A program made the translations under genes and the position numbers. Source: JAHQVI01 sp963727575 (GTDB lineage: Bacteria > Pseudomonadota > Alphaproteobacteria > Rhizobiales > Rhodomicrobiaceae). Taken from it: 64,000 nucleotides of DNA. The stretch is taken from NCBI GenBank assembly GCA_963727575.1, contig CAVSIA010000039.1, forward strand, positions 27,449-91,448, given 5' to 3'. Positions 63,469 to 64,000 of the stretch are shown here, piece after piece. A model generated the notes under the pieces. The model was not told the DNA's origin and made no database searches. It saw only the letters and a program-made list of their open reading frames with translations. How positions within the stretch are numbered: the first letter of the stretch is position 1; the number at the start of each line of letters is the position of its first letter.

Positions 63469-64000
63469 CAGCCACCCCTTTTCGCGGTCCCATCACCGCC
63501 GAGCGCTGTCAGCAGCTTGGTCTCGACCTGATCCAGAGCGGTCTCCGCCGCAATCCTTGCCTTCAGCTCGGCGAGCCAGGACGCCATCGCATCGGCGGCG
63601 GCGCCTTTGAGCTTCTCGGCCTCGGCCAGGGTCGCGCTCAGATTGCCCGCATCCAGCTGATATTCGGCCCGCGCCAGGATCGCACGCGTCGTGTCGCCCT
63701 CGGCCTCGCCCTTGCGGCGAATACGGATGAAGGATTTCGTGCTCGCCCATAATTGCGCGGGAAACCAATTGTCCGACGGCTGGTTCTCGGCATCGATCGC
63801 GGCGTTGGCGGCGCTGTCGAACGACGCCTTGAGCTGTTCCAGGCTGGGCAGGCCCTGATCGCCGCGCCGCTCCAGCGGTCCGAGGTCCAGCGGCACCGGG
63901 GAAATCGCCGCGAGCGATTTCAGCTCGGAGGCGAACGGCTTGACGGCCTCCGGCGGCCCGGCGGCAGATTATAGAGCGCGAGCGCCAATGCGGCGGCGCC
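63468..64000 (-). CDS. Mitofilin-like (COG4223) membrane protein, C-terminal part; frameshift near 63950
   Basis: The visible C-terminus reads KPFASELKSLAAISPVPLDLGPLERRGDQGLPSLEQLKASFD, then GDTTRAILARAEYQLDAGNLSATLAEAEKLKGAAADAMASWLAELKARIAAETAL, the conserved end of alphaproteobacterial mitofilin-family proteins. Upstream AALALALYNL lies one base out of frame near 63950. Encoded directly before hemY with a one-base overlap, the usual order in this group (hemC-hemD-mitofilin-hemY). The rest lies beyond the window. Confidence 0.8.

Noticed and set aside
1..64000. CRISPR array or toxin-antitoxin pair
   Set aside because: No regularly spaced direct repeats and no recognisable antitoxin gene were found; the 78-base repeats at 36884-37120 are coding.

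Overview
The window is GC-rich chromosomal DNA of an alphaproteobacterium, most likely a member of the Rhizobiales (Hyphomicrobiales). Support comes from an NAD-specific glutamate dehydrogenase of the large (~1600 aa) class, a Bpt leucyltransferase, the mitofilin-HemY pair, the YcjX/YcjF pair, an Irr-type ICE operator (TTAGAA-N3-TTCTAA), and a GAGCGTGATC...GATCACGC palindrome recalled as typical of Rhizobiales. The genus cannot be fixed from the sequence alone.

Layout. 0-5.9 kb: valine catabolism (mmsB end, 3-hydroxyisobutyryl-CoA hydrolase), an extensin-like protein, a cysteine-rich secreted repeat protein, hemB and threonine ammonia-lyase. 6-15.3 kb: bpt, a GT61 glycosyltransferase, a PleC/DivJ-like histidine kinase, a DUF4139 protein, lrgAB and a Tat-exported glycoside hydrolase. 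15.4-18.2 kb: pqqABC (no pqqDE here) and a formate/nitrite-type channel. 18.4-26.5 kb: fadD, an MFS permease and the NAD-GDH. 26.7-33.4 kb: GT2, a CDGSH protein, an MFS permease abutting the tail of a lost lipoprotein gene, and a translationally coupled trio (LpxH-like phosphoesterase, glycosyltransferase, PLP dehydratase). 33.5-41.9 kb: a tRNA-Ser-like relic, L,D-transpeptidase, ycjXF, a repeat protein, MoxR, an orphan hook-domain (FlgE-like) protein, dksA and galE. 42-50.3 kb: an accessory, decaying zone with broken LysR, AcuI, acyltransferase and RTX genes, two very small genes with their own terminators (31 and 27 codons), a candidate structured small RNA ending in a strong terminator, and an iron-transport binding protein behind an ICE operator. 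50.3-58.1 kb: ligase-associated DNA-repair genes (pdeM, Lhr-type helicase, exonuclease) without the ATP-dependent ligase; the exonuclease overlaps phnM and leads into phosphonate genes phnM-phnN plus DUF1045. 58.3-61.4 kb: rpsU, a TPR lipoprotein, an alpha/beta hydrolase lacking its serine nucleophile, then an IS21 istB tail and an integrase stub beside tRNA-Thr(CGU). 61.6-64 kb: hemY and the end of a mitofilin-like gene.

Many otherwise well-conserved genes are interrupted by single-base indels (DUF4139, lrgB, fadD, gdh, dksA, galE, COG1988, DUF1045, hemY, mitofilin). Essential or highly conserved genes are among them, so consensus or assembly error is the likeliest cause for isolated cases. 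The dense damage between about 42.5 and 44.2 kb, and the genes that are truly truncated, may be real decay. Frameshifted genes are reported as one locus with the approximate break point.
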